Part shown: piece after piece, positions 36,879 to 46,128 of the stretch
Layout: the number at the start of each line of letters is the position of its first letter
Numbering within the stretch: position 1 is the first letter of the stretch
Assembly: GCA_017514685.1 (NCBI GenBank)
Contig: JAFWJN010000028.1
Coordinates: 1-64,000, forward strand
Direction of reading: 5' to 3'
Origin: Clostridia bacterium
GTDB lineage: Bacteria; Bacillota; Clostridia; Christensenellales; CAG-138
DNA: 64,000 bases
The notes under the pieces: model-generated
Databases searched by the model: none
What the model was told of the DNA's origin: nothing
What the model saw: the letters and a program-made list of their open reading frames with translations, nothing else
Translations under genes and position numbers: made by a program

Positions 36879-39074
36879 ATGCAGCGAGCGGACAGGATCC
36901 CGATTCCGACATACGGGAGATCCGATAATCAGAACAAAAGCATAGATGACAGCTGCAAAAACAAGACAGCGCAGATGAAATCTGCCGGGGCAGAGAACGG
37001 AACGAAAGCAGAACGGAAACGTCCAAGTCTTGCGGCGGGAATACTCGCATGGACGATCATTGTTATTATGGGCGTTACCGGACTGGCTCTGGCGTTTTGC
37101 GGTGTGTATTATTACGGAACGAAACCCTTCTTGCGAGAAGAGTACGGTTCTCCTCTTATAGAAGCGGAATCCTTTACAGGAATCGCCGGTACGGAATATA
37201 CCTCCATTCCTGAGGACATTCTGGAGAAGGGATGGCACCGGCTGATCGTCCGCTCGAATAACAGACTGAGAACTGTATTTTTGCAGATAACGGACACGAA
37301 AGCTCCAAGCGCTGACGGAACAGAAAAGACGATTTCCACGCTGGAAATACTGAAACCGGATCAGATGATCGATCATTTAGCGGATGCCGATATCGTCAAA
37401 GTCAGTTATCTTCAGGAGCCGGCATTCGGAGTAGAAGGCGACTCAAAGGTGGAGATCCTGCTGGAGGATCTGTCGGGAAACCGGAATACGGTGACATCGT
37501 CGCTTCATATCAGAGGAACCGTGGAAGGCGGGCTTACCATTGAAGCAGGAGAAGATGCTCCTGCTCCGGAAAGTTTTCTGAGAGGCGGGTATACGGTTCT
37601 AGACTGTACTCCGATCACGGAGCAGATGCTTCATACTCCGGGCAGATATGAGATCGAAATCAAAACAGCGGAGTATCAGAAACCGTTCCGGTCAGAGCTG
37701 ACGGTCGTGGATTCCGTGGCACCGGAGGGAACTACGGTGGTTGTTCTGAAGCAACCGGGCGAAACAGTTCTTCCGGATGAGTTTTTCAGCAGTATTACCG
37801 ATGAGACAGAAGTGACGGTATCTTTCGTAAAGGAACCGGATCCGGAGTGCAGAACCTTGCAGGAGGTTGAACTTGCTCTGGAAGACCTGGGAGGAAACCG
37901 TGTAAATGCAACGGGAGAACTCCTTTTCAGCCATGCTGCACTGTCAACCGTTGAAGCCAGGACAGAGCCTCTGACGGAAGCGGAAGTTCTTGCAGGGGCA
38001 GAGTATTCACAGGCGCAGTTTGTCAGGCATTTTACCCCGGATACCATCGGAACCTATGCAATTGCAATGGTCGTGGACGGCAGTTCTGAGATTGCTCTCG
38101 TGAAGGTGGAGGATACCATTCCTCCCGTTTTAAAAGCAAAGGATAAGACCTGGTTTGTCGGTTATCCTCTGTCAGCAGAGGATCTGTACAGTGAGCTGAT
38201 TGATGTGACCAGCACCTCGGTTGCTCTGGGTACGGACATTGACTGGTCAAAGGAAGGTGTCCAGACTGTTTTGTTGACAGCAAAAGATGCCGCGGGAAAT
38301 CAATCGAGCGCCTCGTTGAATCTGACACTTAAAAAAGATACGACCCCGCCGGTCCTGTACGGAGTTCATGACAGGAACTGTTATGTCGGCGAGCCTGTGA
38401 CATATTTTGCAGAAGTTTTTGCCGAAGATAATGCAGATCCCAATGTGGTGATAACGGTTGATAAAAGCAAGGTGAATCCGGATCGTGCCGGAATCTATGC
38501 GGTAACTTATATCGCTACAGATGCAGACGGCAACACCACAAGAAAATCGTGTCGGTTTACTTTTGTAAAGGCATCGGTCACGGAGGAGCAACTGAAGAAG
38601 ACCGCGGCAGGCGTCATGGAGAAGATCACGACTCCGGATATGACCCGCACGGAGAAACTGGTTGCCGTCTATGACTATGTCAGAGGACATATCACATATA
38701 ACGGAAGATCGGATAAATCCGACTGGCGGAAGGAAGCCATGAACGGATTCAGGACCGGAAAAGGAGATTGCTTTACCTATTATGCAACGCTGCGTGCCCT
38801 GCTGGATCAGACGGATATTCCGTATATGAGCGTTACACGCAAAGGAGGAGCCACCAGACATTTCTGGCTGATTGTCAATGTCGGAACCGGCTGGTATCAT
38901 CTCGATGCCAACCACAGCCGGGCGGTCTCTTACCGGTGCTTCATGTGGACCAATCAGCAGTGCAAGATACTGCCTCCATTCTGGAGATTTGAAGAGTCCA
39001 TCTATCCGGAAATTGCAACCGAACTGTTTAATACGGAAGAGGTTATTCAGAAAGAACTGAACGGGGAACTGTAG
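36879..39074 (+). CDS. Membrane-anchored Ig-like/transglutaminase-like protein 1
   Basis: With the start at 36879, preceded by AAGGAAGG, the protein has 731 residues; earlier in-frame starts at 36792 and 36852 lack a ribosome site. A basic cytoplasmic N-terminus of about 50 residues leads to one transmembrane helix (about 53-80) ending in YYYGTKP. The large outer part holds several Ig-like or DUF5011-type modules (VEDTIPPVLKAKD, KKDTTPPVLYGVHD). A C-terminal transglutaminase-like domain follows, with Cys631 (KGDCF), His661 (RHFW) and Asp676 (YHLDANH) as catalytic triad. Such domains act as transamidases, proteases or peptide-binding modules on the cell surface. It is a paralogue of the next gene and stands before a Dlt-like acyl-transfer set. 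The reaction is unknown. Confidence 0.88.
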   Translation: MQRADRIPIPTYGRSDNQNKSIDDSCKNKTAQMKSAGAENGTKAERKRPSLAAGILAWTIIVIMGVTGLALAFCGVYYYGTKPFLREEYGSPLIEAESFTGIAGTEYTSIPEDILEKGWHRLIVRSNNRLRTVFLQITDTKAPSADGTEKTISTLEILKPDQMIDHLADADIVKVSYLQEPAFGVEGDSKVEILLEDLSGNRNTVTSSLHIRGTVEGGLTIEAGEDAPAPESFLRGGYTVLDCTPITEQMLHTPGRYEIEIKTAEYQKPFRSELTVVDSVAPEGTTVVVLKQPGETVLPDEFFSSITDETEVTVSFVKEPDPECRTLQEVELALEDLGGNRVNATGELLFSHAALSTVEARTEPLTEAEVLAGAEYSQAQFVRHFTPDTIGTYAIAMVVDGSSEIALVKVEDTIPPVLKAKDKTWFVGYPLSAEDLYSELIDVTSTSVALGTDIDWSKEGVQTVLLTAKDAAGNQSSASLNLTLKKDTTPPVLYGVHDRNCYVGEPVTYFAEVFAEDNADPNVVITVDKSKVNPDRAGIYAVTYIATDADGNTTRKSCRFTFVKASVTEEQLKKTAAGVMEKITTPDMTRTEKLVAVYDYVRGHITYNGRSDKSDWRKEAMNGFRTGKGDCFTYYATLRALLDQTDIPYMSVTRKGGATRHFWLIVNVGTGWYHLDANHSRAVSYRCFMWTNQQCKILPPFWRFEESIYPEIATELFNTEEVIQKELNGEL

Positions 39075-39085
39075 AGGAAAAGGAC

Positions 39086-41146
39086 TTGGACGGAGAACAG
39101 CAGGAACTGAATAAAACAACCACCGGAGGTCTTGTTAGAAAGATCATCGGCGCTTTGATTCTGCTGATCGGGGCGGCGGTATCTTTTACGCTGGTGTTTT
39201 TTGCCGTCCATTATTATGGCGTAAAGCCTGTTGTTGCCTGGGAATACGGAGAGGGAATCCCGGAAATCGATGCGTTCGTTCCGCAAAGGATCGGCAGCTA
39301 TGTAACGACCCTGCCCGGTAAACCTGAGAAAGGCTTGAACCGGCTGACGATAGAGACCGGCGGAAAAGAAAAGACGGTATGGCTTTTTGTCAGGGACACC
39401 AAAGCTCCTCAGGCGGAGCCGGTCAGCTGCACAATCTCGACGAAAACCGTTATGGCACCGAATGAGCTGGTGTCGGGACTCAAGGATGCGGATCGTGTCA
39501 AACTGATGTTCGAGGAAGAGCCTCCGTTCGGACAAGTAGGAGATTATGAGATCCGGATCCTCATGGAGGATGTATCCGGAAACAGCAGCAGTGTCGTGTC
39601 CCAAGTTAAGATCCGGGTTGTTTCCGATCTGGGGGTAACGGTGGAATCGGGCAGTGAAGCCCCTGCAGCGGAAGCGTTTTTAGTGGACGATTATCAAGTC
39701 GAATCCATGACAGAGATCACGGAAGCCATGCTTCATTCGCCGGGAGAATACCCCATTACACTGACCGTTAACGGAACCGGATACGTTTCCAGACTGACCG
39801 TCATCGACACAGTGGCTCCGGCAGTGACCAGCAAGACCGTTTTCTGCGAACCGGAGGCGGACATTTTTCCGGAGATGTTTATTGAGTCGGTTGAAGATGA
39901 AAGCGAGACCCACGCGGAATTTATCACTCCTCCGGATCCCGACAACAGAGATTTTCAGACAGTAGAGATTGCTGTGACCGATGCGGGCGGCAATGTTACA
40001 AACTTTCAGGCAGGGCTTTTATTAACGCATTCCGTTCCGTTTGTTGTAGAAGCGAGGAATACCAAACTTACCGTTGAAGAATGCCTCAAAGACACGGAAT
40101 ATGAGTACGCTCTGTTCATCAAAGATTTTATTCCGAATACGGTCGGGTTCTATGCGGTTTATCTTCAGGTGGACGGAAAGCCGGAGATGGCGCTTGTGGA
40201 AGTCATCGACACAACCGCACCGGTCATCAAGACAGCGAATTTCAAAGGCTTTACCGATCATCCGAAGGAAGCATCTGCACTTTGCACAGTCTCGGATGTC
40301 ACCGCAACAACCGTCAGTTATGAGACGGAAGTGGACTGGTCACTGGAGGGAACACAGACTGCCGTTGTCCGAGCGGTGGATGCTGCAGGTAATTCTGCTA
40401 CGCTGTCCGTGACGCTGACACTGGCGGTCGATACGCAGCCTCCCGTTCTGTATGGAATCAAACAGCGCTTTTTCTATCTGGATGAGCCGATCTCCTACCT
40501 CTCCGGCATCGCTGCAGTGGATAATGCGGACGGAGAGGTCGAGATCAAGGTGGACACCAGCCAGATCGATACGACAAAGGTGGGTTCCTATTATGTCACC
40601 TATTCGGCAACAGATACTGCAGGCAATACGGTTTCGAAGCGGTCGGTCATTACGATTAAGATGACGACGGCAAAAAATGCGGACAAACTGGATCGCTATG
40701 TGGAACAGATACTGGCGGACATTCTGAAAGAAGACATGACGCCGGGACAGAAGGCGGTCGCTATCTATAATTATGTTTATAACCATGTGCGCTATAAAGC
40801 TTCGTCCGATAAGTCGGATTGGAGAAAGGAAGCAATAAGAGGAATCCAGAGAGGAAGAGGAGACTGCTTCACTTCCAATTCTGTTGCAAGAGCTCTTCTG
40901 GAAGAATGCGGAATCAGCGTGCTGCCGATCACAAGGCTCAGCAAGAATACGCATCATTACTGGCTTTTAGTCAATGCCGGAACCGGATGGTATCACTTTG
41001 ACGCGACCAACTCCCGCGAGCACGGATTCAAATGCTGTATGTGGACAGATGCGCAGTGTTCGGTCATGGGCTCTTTCTGGAGATATGAAAAGAATATTTA
41101 CCCCGCTGTGTCAAAGGAGCGGTTTGATCCTGCAAAAACAGCATAG
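39086..41146 (+). CDS. Membrane-anchored Ig-like/transglutaminase-like protein 2
   Basis: This 686-residue paralogue of the preceding protein has the same plan: short cytoplasmic N-terminus, one transmembrane helix (about 19-43) ending in HYYGVKP, Ig-like modules (DTQPPVLYGIKQ) and a C-terminal transglutaminase-like domain with Cys594 (RGDCF), His624 (HHYW) and Asp639 (YHFDATN). It begins with TTG at 39086, with AGAGGA 7 nt upstream, 11 nt after its neighbour ends. The two domains share DKSDWRKEA and the CMWT-QC end pattern but differ widely in the modules, so the duplication is old. A joint role in processing or cross-linking a surface polymer is inference. Confidence 0.86.
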   Translation: MDGEQQELNKTTTGGLVRKIIGALILLIGAAVSFTLVFFAVHYYGVKPVVAWEYGEGIPEIDAFVPQRIGSYVTTLPGKPEKGLNRLTIETGGKEKTVWLFVRDTKAPQAEPVSCTISTKTVMAPNELVSGLKDADRVKLMFEEEPPFGQVGDYEIRILMEDVSGNSSSVVSQVKIRVVSDLGVTVESGSEAPAAEAFLVDDYQVESMTEITEAMLHSPGEYPITLTVNGTGYVSRLTVIDTVAPAVTSKTVFCEPEADIFPEMFIESVEDESETHAEFITPPDPDNRDFQTVEIAVTDAGGNVTNFQAGLLLTHSVPFVVEARNTKLTVEECLKDTEYEYALFIKDFIPNTVGFYAVYLQVDGKPEMALVEVIDTTAPVIKTANFKGFTDHPKEASALCTVSDVTATTVSYETEVDWSLEGTQTAVVRAVDAAGNSATLSVTLTLAVDTQPPVLYGIKQRFFYLDEPISYLSGIAAVDNADGEVEIKVDTSQIDTTKVGSYYVTYSATDTAGNTVSKRSVITIKMTTAKNADKLDRYVEQILADILKEDMTPGQKAVAIYNYVYNHVRYKASSDKSDWRKEAIRGIQRGRGDCFTSNSVARALLEECGISVLPITRLSKNTHHYWLLVNAGTGWYHFDATNSREHGFKCCMWTDAQCSVMGSFWRYEKNIYPAVSKERFDPAKTA

Positions 41147-41167
41147 TAAAAGGACGGAAGAAAAGCA

Positions 41168-42670
41168 GTGAAAACGATTCTCGAATATCTGGACAGACAG
41201 GCGGAACAGCGGCCGGATAAAGCCGCTTTCTGTGATGTGCAGGAACAGTTCACCTTTTCGGAGATTAAAAAGATTACGGATATCGTCGGATCGGTGCTGC
41301 TAAGGCACGGAGCAGCCAGAGAACCGGTGGCGGTTTTGCTGCCGCGTTCCGCGAAGATGCTGGCAGCGCTGCTGGGCGTCATGCGGGCTGGGTGCATCTA
41401 TGTCCCGCTCGATCTAGAAATGGGAGAGCTCAGACTGAGTTCTGTTTTCCGTCAGGTTGAGCCCAGGTTTCTGATCTCTGACCGTGAGGGAATCAAAGCG
41501 GCGGATACCTTTGGATTCAGCGGCGAAGCGCTTGAAATCGATCTGGTGCTTTCGGAAGAACCCGAGAGAGAGAAAATCCGCGCTGCAGAGGAAAAGGTCC
41601 TGGATACGGATGCGGCCTATATCGTGTTTACGAGCGGTTCGACCGGGGCGCCGAAAGGCGTCATCGGAAAGCACAGCGCCATGCTGGATTATGCAGAACA
41701 GCTGACCGCTGTTTTAAAGGTTCAGGAGTCTGATGTGTTCGGAATGCAAGCCCCGCTGTATGTTGACGCATGTCTGAAGGAACTGCTCTCCGTTCTGAAA
41801 TGCGGAGCATCGCTCTGGATCGTTCCCAGACAGTTGTTTTCTTCCCCGGTGCCGCTGGTAACGTTTCTGAAGGAACATGAGGTGACAACCGTTTGCTGGG
41901 TGGTTCCGGCCCTGATGCTGATCTCAGCCCTGCATACGTTTGATGAAATCATTCCGGACACGCTGAAAACGGTCGCGTTCGGAAGTGAAGTGTTCCCGGG
42001 AAAACAGCTGAAACTCTGGATGGATCATGTACCGGCCAGGTATATCAATCTTTACGGGCCGACGGAATGTACCGGGATGTCCTGCTGGTACGAAGTGCCG
42101 GCGACCTTCTCACAGGAGGACAGCATTCCGATCGGAAGACCTTTCGATAATACGGAAATTCTTCTGATCGATGAAAGCGGAGCTTTAGCGGAAGAAGGGG
42201 AAATCTGCATCCGCGGAACCGCTGTATGCCATGGATATTGGAAGGATCCGGTCAGAACAGAGGCTGCGTTTGTACAGAATCCTCTTCAGAGCGCTTATCC
42301 GGAACGAATCTACCGGACGGGAGACCGTGGAAGATGGAACAGCCGGGGAGAACTGGAATTTCTGGGTAGAATCGATAACCAGATCAAGCACATGGGACAC
42401 AGGATCGAACTGGGAGAACTGGAAGCCGCTGCGATGAAGATTGACGGTGTCACAGCCGCATGCGCCGCTTTCGATCCGCAGAGAAAACGCCTTGCGCTGG
42501 CATATACCGGCAATCTTACCAAAGAGGATCTGACAGCCGGACTGAGAACGATCATACCGGACTGGATGCTTCCATCCAAAACAATCCGGCTGGAGAAGAT
42601 GCCGCTGACGGCAAATGGGAAAACCGACCGCAGGCAAGTCTTTGCGCTTTGCTTTCAGAAAACAAAATAA
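41168..42670 (+). CDS. DltA-like amino-acid adenylating enzyme
   Basis: This 500-residue ANL-superfamily enzyme activates a carboxylic acid as the adenylate and loads it on the adjacent carrier protein. Motifs are A3 TSGSTGAPKG (155-164), A5 LYGPTECTG (about 296), A7 YRTGDRG, A8 GRIDNQIKHMGHRIELGELE and the A10 lysine in LTANGKTDRR (about 484). The length and lack of condensation or carrier domains match DltA, which activates D-alanine; a free-standing NRPS-type adenylation enzyme for another amino acid is possible. It starts with GTG at 41168. Cytoplasmic. Confidence 0.88.
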   Translation: MKTILEYLDRQAEQRPDKAAFCDVQEQFTFSEIKKITDIVGSVLLRHGAAREPVAVLLPRSAKMLAALLGVMRAGCIYVPLDLEMGELRLSSVFRQVEPRFLISDREGIKAADTFGFSGEALEIDLVLSEEPEREKIRAAEEKVLDTDAAYIVFTSGSTGAPKGVIGKHSAMLDYAEQLTAVLKVQESDVFGMQAPLYVDACLKELLSVLKCGASLWIVPRQLFSSPVPLVTFLKEHEVTTVCWVVPALMLISALHTFDEIIPDTLKTVAFGSEVFPGKQLKLWMDHVPARYINLYGPTECTGMSCWYEVPATFSQEDSIPIGRPFDNTEILLIDESGALAEEGEICIRGTAVCHGYWKDPVRTEAAFVQNPLQSAYPERIYRTGDRGRWNSRGELEFLGRIDNQIKHMGHRIELGELEAAAMKIDGVTAACAAFDPQRKRLALAYTGNLTKEDLTAGLRTIIPDWMLPSKTIRLEKMPLTANGKTDRRQVFALCFQKTK

Positions 42671-42719
42671 TGGAATCTGCGGAAACAGATTGGAAAAAGG
42701 GATCATATAAGGAGCTATC

Positions 42720-42950
42720 ATGGAAACACTGCTGGACATTTTATCGGAACTGCATCCCGATGTTGATTTTTCAAAAGAGCAGAATCTCGTCGAACGGGGA
42801 ATTCTGGGTTCTTTTGATATCGTGATGCTGGTCACGCGTATCGAGGAAGAATTCGATACCGTGATTCCGGCAAGACTGATTACGCCGGATACGTTCCGGT
42901 CTGCGGAAGCACTTTACTCGGTAATACAATCTTTGGAAGATAACGACTGA
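42720..42950 (+). CDS. Acyl carrier protein, DltC-like
   Basis: This 76-residue carrier has the helix and loop pattern of DltC: LVERGILGSFDIVMLVTRIE. Ser31 in GSF is the expected phosphopantetheine site, with GSF in place of the usual DSL. AAGGAG precedes the ATG, and its stop overlaps the MBOAT start. It would carry the group activated by the preceding enzyme to the membrane acyltransferase. Confidence 0.9.
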   Translation: METLLDILSELHPDVDFSKEQNLVERGILGSFDIVMLVTRIEEEFDTVIPARLITPDTFRSAEALYSVIQSLEDND

Positions 42951-44527
42951 TGCTGTTTACATCCTGGGACTTTGCACTTTTCATTGCTGTGCTGGTGCCC
43001 GTCTACTATCTGGTACCGAAACGCCTGCAACAGCCCGTGCTGCTGCTCGCAAATGTGGTTTTCTACGCATTTGCGGGTCTGTTTGCGTTTGTTCTGCTGT
43101 TTGCAACCGGGCTGAGCGTATATCTGTTCGCAATCGGAATCGGAAAAACGTGGACCACGCAGGAATCCGTTCTTCTGGAGCATAAAGGAGAGTGGGACAA
43201 GGCAAAGCGAAAAACTTTCCGGGAATCGATGGAAAAAAAGCGCCGTATTCTTACAGCGGTCTGTCTGATCCTTCACTTCGGCATTCTGGCGGCGATGAAA
43301 TACGGAAGCGGATTGATCGGGATCACAAACACCCTGTTTGGAACAGGCTTTTCGGGAGCGGGACTTGTTCTTACCATGGGAGCGTCGTTCTATACGTTTT
43401 CCGCTATGGGCTATGTGATCGATGTTCAGAGGGGAAAGTACCCGGCTGAGAAGAATCCTTTGCGGGTTCTGCTGTATACTTCGTTCTTCCCGATACTGGT
43501 GCAGGGACCGATCAGCCGTTTTGACCGGCTGGGAGAGACTCTGTTCAAAACCCATTCCTTTCAGTGGGATCATCTGGAAGCTGGGCTGATCCGAGTGCTC
43601 TGGGGATACGCAAAGAAACTTCTGGTCGCGGACAGGCTTTTAGTCGCAGTCAAACAACTGATCCGTTATCCGGAAACCTATAACGGGGCTTTCGTCCTGG
43701 TCGGCATGCTGCTGTATGCGGCAACGCTGTATGCGGATTTCACCGGCGGCATTGACATTACGATCGGAATCGGGAAAATGCTGGGGATTACGATAGACGA
43801 AAATTTCAACCGTCCGTATTTCTCCAAGAATATCGCGGAATACTGGAGACGCTGGCATATGACGCTGGGCGCCTGGTTCAAGGAATATGTCTATTATCCG
43901 GTTTCCGTCAGCAAACTGCTCCGCAGGCTGACAAAAGCTGCGAGGCGGTTCGGGGACGGATTTGCCAGAAGGATTCCGGTTTACATCGCTACGATGGCAG
44001 TATGGGCTGTTACGGGCATGTGGCACGGAAATTCCTGGAATTTTCTGGTTTGGGGACTGATGAACGGCGCGATCCTGCTGATCAGTGAAGAACTGTCTCC
44101 GCTATATAAAAAGTTTCACGCCCGGTTTCCGGGACTTTCCAGGAACTGGTTCTACCGTGCGTTCACGGTGATCCGGACCGTTCTGCTGATGTCAAGTCTC
44201 CGCATGTTTGACTGCTATGCGACCGTGCCGGAAACATTCCGCTCGTTCGGCTCCATGTTCACGACCTGGAATCTGCCTCTTCTCTGGAGGGGAGGAATTG
44301 CATCATTAGGGCTTTCCGCTGCGGATTATGCGGTGGCGGGAGCGGGAATCATAACCATGTTCGTTGTCTCGCTGATCCAGAGAAAAGGGGCTCTCACCCC
44401 GAGATTGTTGGGCAAAAAGCTCGGCATACGGCTCCTGATTTATGGAACGTTGCTTGCTGTGATTCTGGTTTTCGGGTATTACGGATTCGGCTTTGACGCC
44501 GGTCAGTTCATCTACAATCGGTTTTGA
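42950..44527 (+). CDS. MBOAT family acyltransferase, DltB/AlgI-like
   Basis: The 525-residue, multi-spanning membrane-bound O-acyltransferase has the family motifs YWRRWHMTLGAWFKEYVY (about residues 299-316) and MWHGNSWNFLVWGLMNG (about 357-373); the second contains the invariant histidine. It is longer than DltB (about 400) and closer in size to AlgI/PatA-type enzymes. With the carrier protein it is predicted to move the acyl or aminoacyl group across the membrane onto an acceptor at the cell surface. Confidence 0.92.
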   Translation: MLFTSWDFALFIAVLVPVYYLVPKRLQQPVLLLANVVFYAFAGLFAFVLLFATGLSVYLFAIGIGKTWTTQESVLLEHKGEWDKAKRKTFRESMEKKRRILTAVCLILHFGILAAMKYGSGLIGITNTLFGTGFSGAGLVLTMGASFYTFSAMGYVIDVQRGKYPAEKNPLRVLLYTSFFPILVQGPISRFDRLGETLFKTHSFQWDHLEAGLIRVLWGYAKKLLVADRLLVAVKQLIRYPETYNGAFVLVGMLLYAATLYADFTGGIDITIGIGKMLGITIDENFNRPYFSKNIAEYWRRWHMTLGAWFKEYVYYPVSVSKLLRRLTKAARRFGDGFARRIPVYIATMAVWAVTGMWHGNSWNFLVWGLMNGAILLISEELSPLYKKFHARFPGLSRNWFYRAFTVIRTVLLMSSLRMFDCYATVPETFRSFGSMFTTWNLPLLWRGGIASLGLSAADYAVAGAGIITMFVVSLIQRKGALTPRLLGKKLGIRLLIYGTLLAVILVFGYYGFGFDAGQFIYNRF

Positions 44528-44533
44528 TCGAGT

Positions 44534-45577
44534 ATGAAGAAACAGTCCTTAAAAACGATCCTTTGCTGCCTTGCTGCGCTGCTGGTCTTCTGTGCCGGGT
44601 TCTGCCTGGTGCAGCGGCTTGTTATGCCGAAATATCAGGAGCGGACACCGGAAGGAAGTCTGACTGCGGAGTATTACAGAGAGAAACTGAACCATGATGT
44701 TCTTCTGATCGGGGATTGCGAAGTCTTTTCCAATGTATCGCCGGTGACTCTGTATAACGAATACGGAATTGCTTCCTACATCCGCGGATCGGCACAGCAA
44801 CTGGTTTGGCACTCCTATTACCTGCTGGAGGACGCTCTGAGAACAGAGAAGCCGAAAGTCGTGATCTACAATGTTCTGGCATTGAAATACGGAGAACCGC
44901 AGTCTGAGGCATATAACCGGATGACAATCGACGGAATGCGCTGGGGCAAAGCCAAAGCAGGAGCCATCAAAGCAAGCATTCTTCCGGAGGAAGACGTTGT
45001 TTCCTATGTTTTTCCGCTTTTCCGGTTCCATTCCAGATGGAGCGAACTGACGGAAGAGGACTGGAAGTATTTCTTCCGGGAAGGAACGGTTTCCCACAAC
45101 GGATACCTGATGAGGACGGACATACGGCCGGCAACTAAAACGCCGACGCCGGCGCCGCTTCTCGATCCGCATCTGCCTGCTTCCAGCATGGAATGGCTGG
45201 AAAGGATGTATGAACTCTGTGAAAAGAACGATGTCCGGCTGATTCTTCTCAAGTCTCCGTCCATCGAACCTTACTGGTATGAAGAGTGGGACAAAGATGT
45301 CCGGGCGTTTGCGGATGCGCATGGAATCCTTTACTGGAACACTTTGCAGGTGAATGATGAGATCGGAATCGATTATTCCACCGACACCTGCGACATGGGA
45401 CAGCATCTCAATGTGTACGGAGCGGAAAAACTGTCTCTGTGGCTTGGAAAAAAGCTTCAGGAAACGAATGAGATCCCTGACCGGAGAACCGATGAAACGT
45501 ATGTTTCGGTCTGGGCGGAAAAAACGGAACGATATGAACGGGAAAAAGCATCGTCCGATGCGGAAAGAGAATCATAA
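44534..45577 (+). CDS. SGNH-like membrane protein with GDC motif (DltD/AlgJ-like position)
   Basis: This 347-residue protein has one N-terminal signal anchor (about 7-30) and an outward domain. The first block reads LLIGDCEVFSNVSP, so the GDS position of SGNH hydrolases is GDC (60-62). The final block DMGQHLNVYG supplies Asp287 and His291 at the usual place of the catalytic pair. Middle parts are RGSAQQLVWHSYYLLED and VIYNVLALKYGEPQSEAYNR. The site in the operon is where DltD or an AlgJ/AlgX-like partner stands. It may finish acyl transfer onto the polymer. Whether Cys62 can act as nucleophile, or the site is only for binding, is open. Confidence 0.75.
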   Translation: MKKQSLKTILCCLAALLVFCAGFCLVQRLVMPKYQERTPEGSLTAEYYREKLNHDVLLIGDCEVFSNVSPVTLYNEYGIASYIRGSAQQLVWHSYYLLEDALRTEKPKVVIYNVLALKYGEPQSEAYNRMTIDGMRWGKAKAGAIKASILPEEDVVSYVFPLFRFHSRWSELTEEDWKYFFREGTVSHNGYLMRTDIRPATKTPTPAPLLDPHLPASSMEWLERMYELCEKNDVRLILLKSPSIEPYWYEEWDKDVRAFADAHGILYWNTLQVNDEIGIDYSTDTCDMGQHLNVYGAEKLSLWLGKKLQETNEIPDRRTDETYVSVWAEKTERYEREKASSDAERES

Positions 45578-45578
45578 C

Positions 45579-46103
45579 ATGAAAAAAACAGGAATCATCA
45601 TTGCTGCAGCAATCATACTGGTCCTTTTTGCGGCCTGTGCAAAAACAGGAACCGCGGGAGTGGAGGAATCCGCTGTTTTCGTAGACCCGAACGCGGTCAA
45701 AGAAGGCGCATACGGCAATCTGTACTTTGAAGCGGAAGGATTCCGCTTCGGTATTTACGATCCGATGGAGACCGTGCTGGAGCATGTTCCCTCCAATACC
45801 ACCTTTACCGGGGAAAGCTGCGCATTTGAAGGCGAGGACCTTTTTTACTTCTTCAATGGATTTGAGGTCATGGCCAATCAGATCGACGGGAAGGAACGCG
45901 TTACCGGGATCACGGTCACCGACGATACGGTAAAAACACCGGACGGTATTTATATCGGAATGCCGGAGGATCAGCTTCGGGAGATCATCGGAAAAGAGCC
46001 GGAGATCGGCGGGATCTATGTAACGATTGACGGAACCGCACAGCGCAATGTAACGGTCCAGGACGGAACGGTTGCTGCAATCGGATACGCTGCAGCTGAC
46101 TGA
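45579..46103 (+). CDS. Putative lipoprotein of the Dlt-like operon
   Basis: With the start at 45579, one base after the previous stop, the 174-residue protein has a lipoprotein signal (MKKTGIIIAAAIILVLFAAC, Cys20 lipidated). A longer in-frame reading exists but lies inside the previous gene and ruins the signal. The mature part has no recognised family. Its second half has GIYIGMPEDQLREIIGKEP, reminiscent of the small BamE/SmpA-like fold, which is only a resemblance. It is conserved in position with the acyl-transfer genes here and may hold the complex at the outer face. Confidence 0.8.
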   Translation: MKKTGIIIAAAIILVLFAACAKTGTAGVEESAVFVDPNAVKEGAYGNLYFEAEGFRFGIYDPMETVLEHVPSNTTFTGESCAFEGEDLFYFFNGFEVMANQIDGKERVTGITVTDDTVKTPDGIYIGMPEDQLREIIGKEPEIGGIYVTIDGTAQRNVTVQDGTVAAIGYAAAD

Positions 46104-46128
46104 GAGAGCGTAAAGAAAATACAAATAT

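Noticed and set aside
45354-45578. N-terminal extension of the lipoprotein gene in the Dlt-like operon
   Set aside because: The extra 75 codons lie inside the preceding gene in another frame and would bury the lipoprotein signal. The start at 45579 is preferred.
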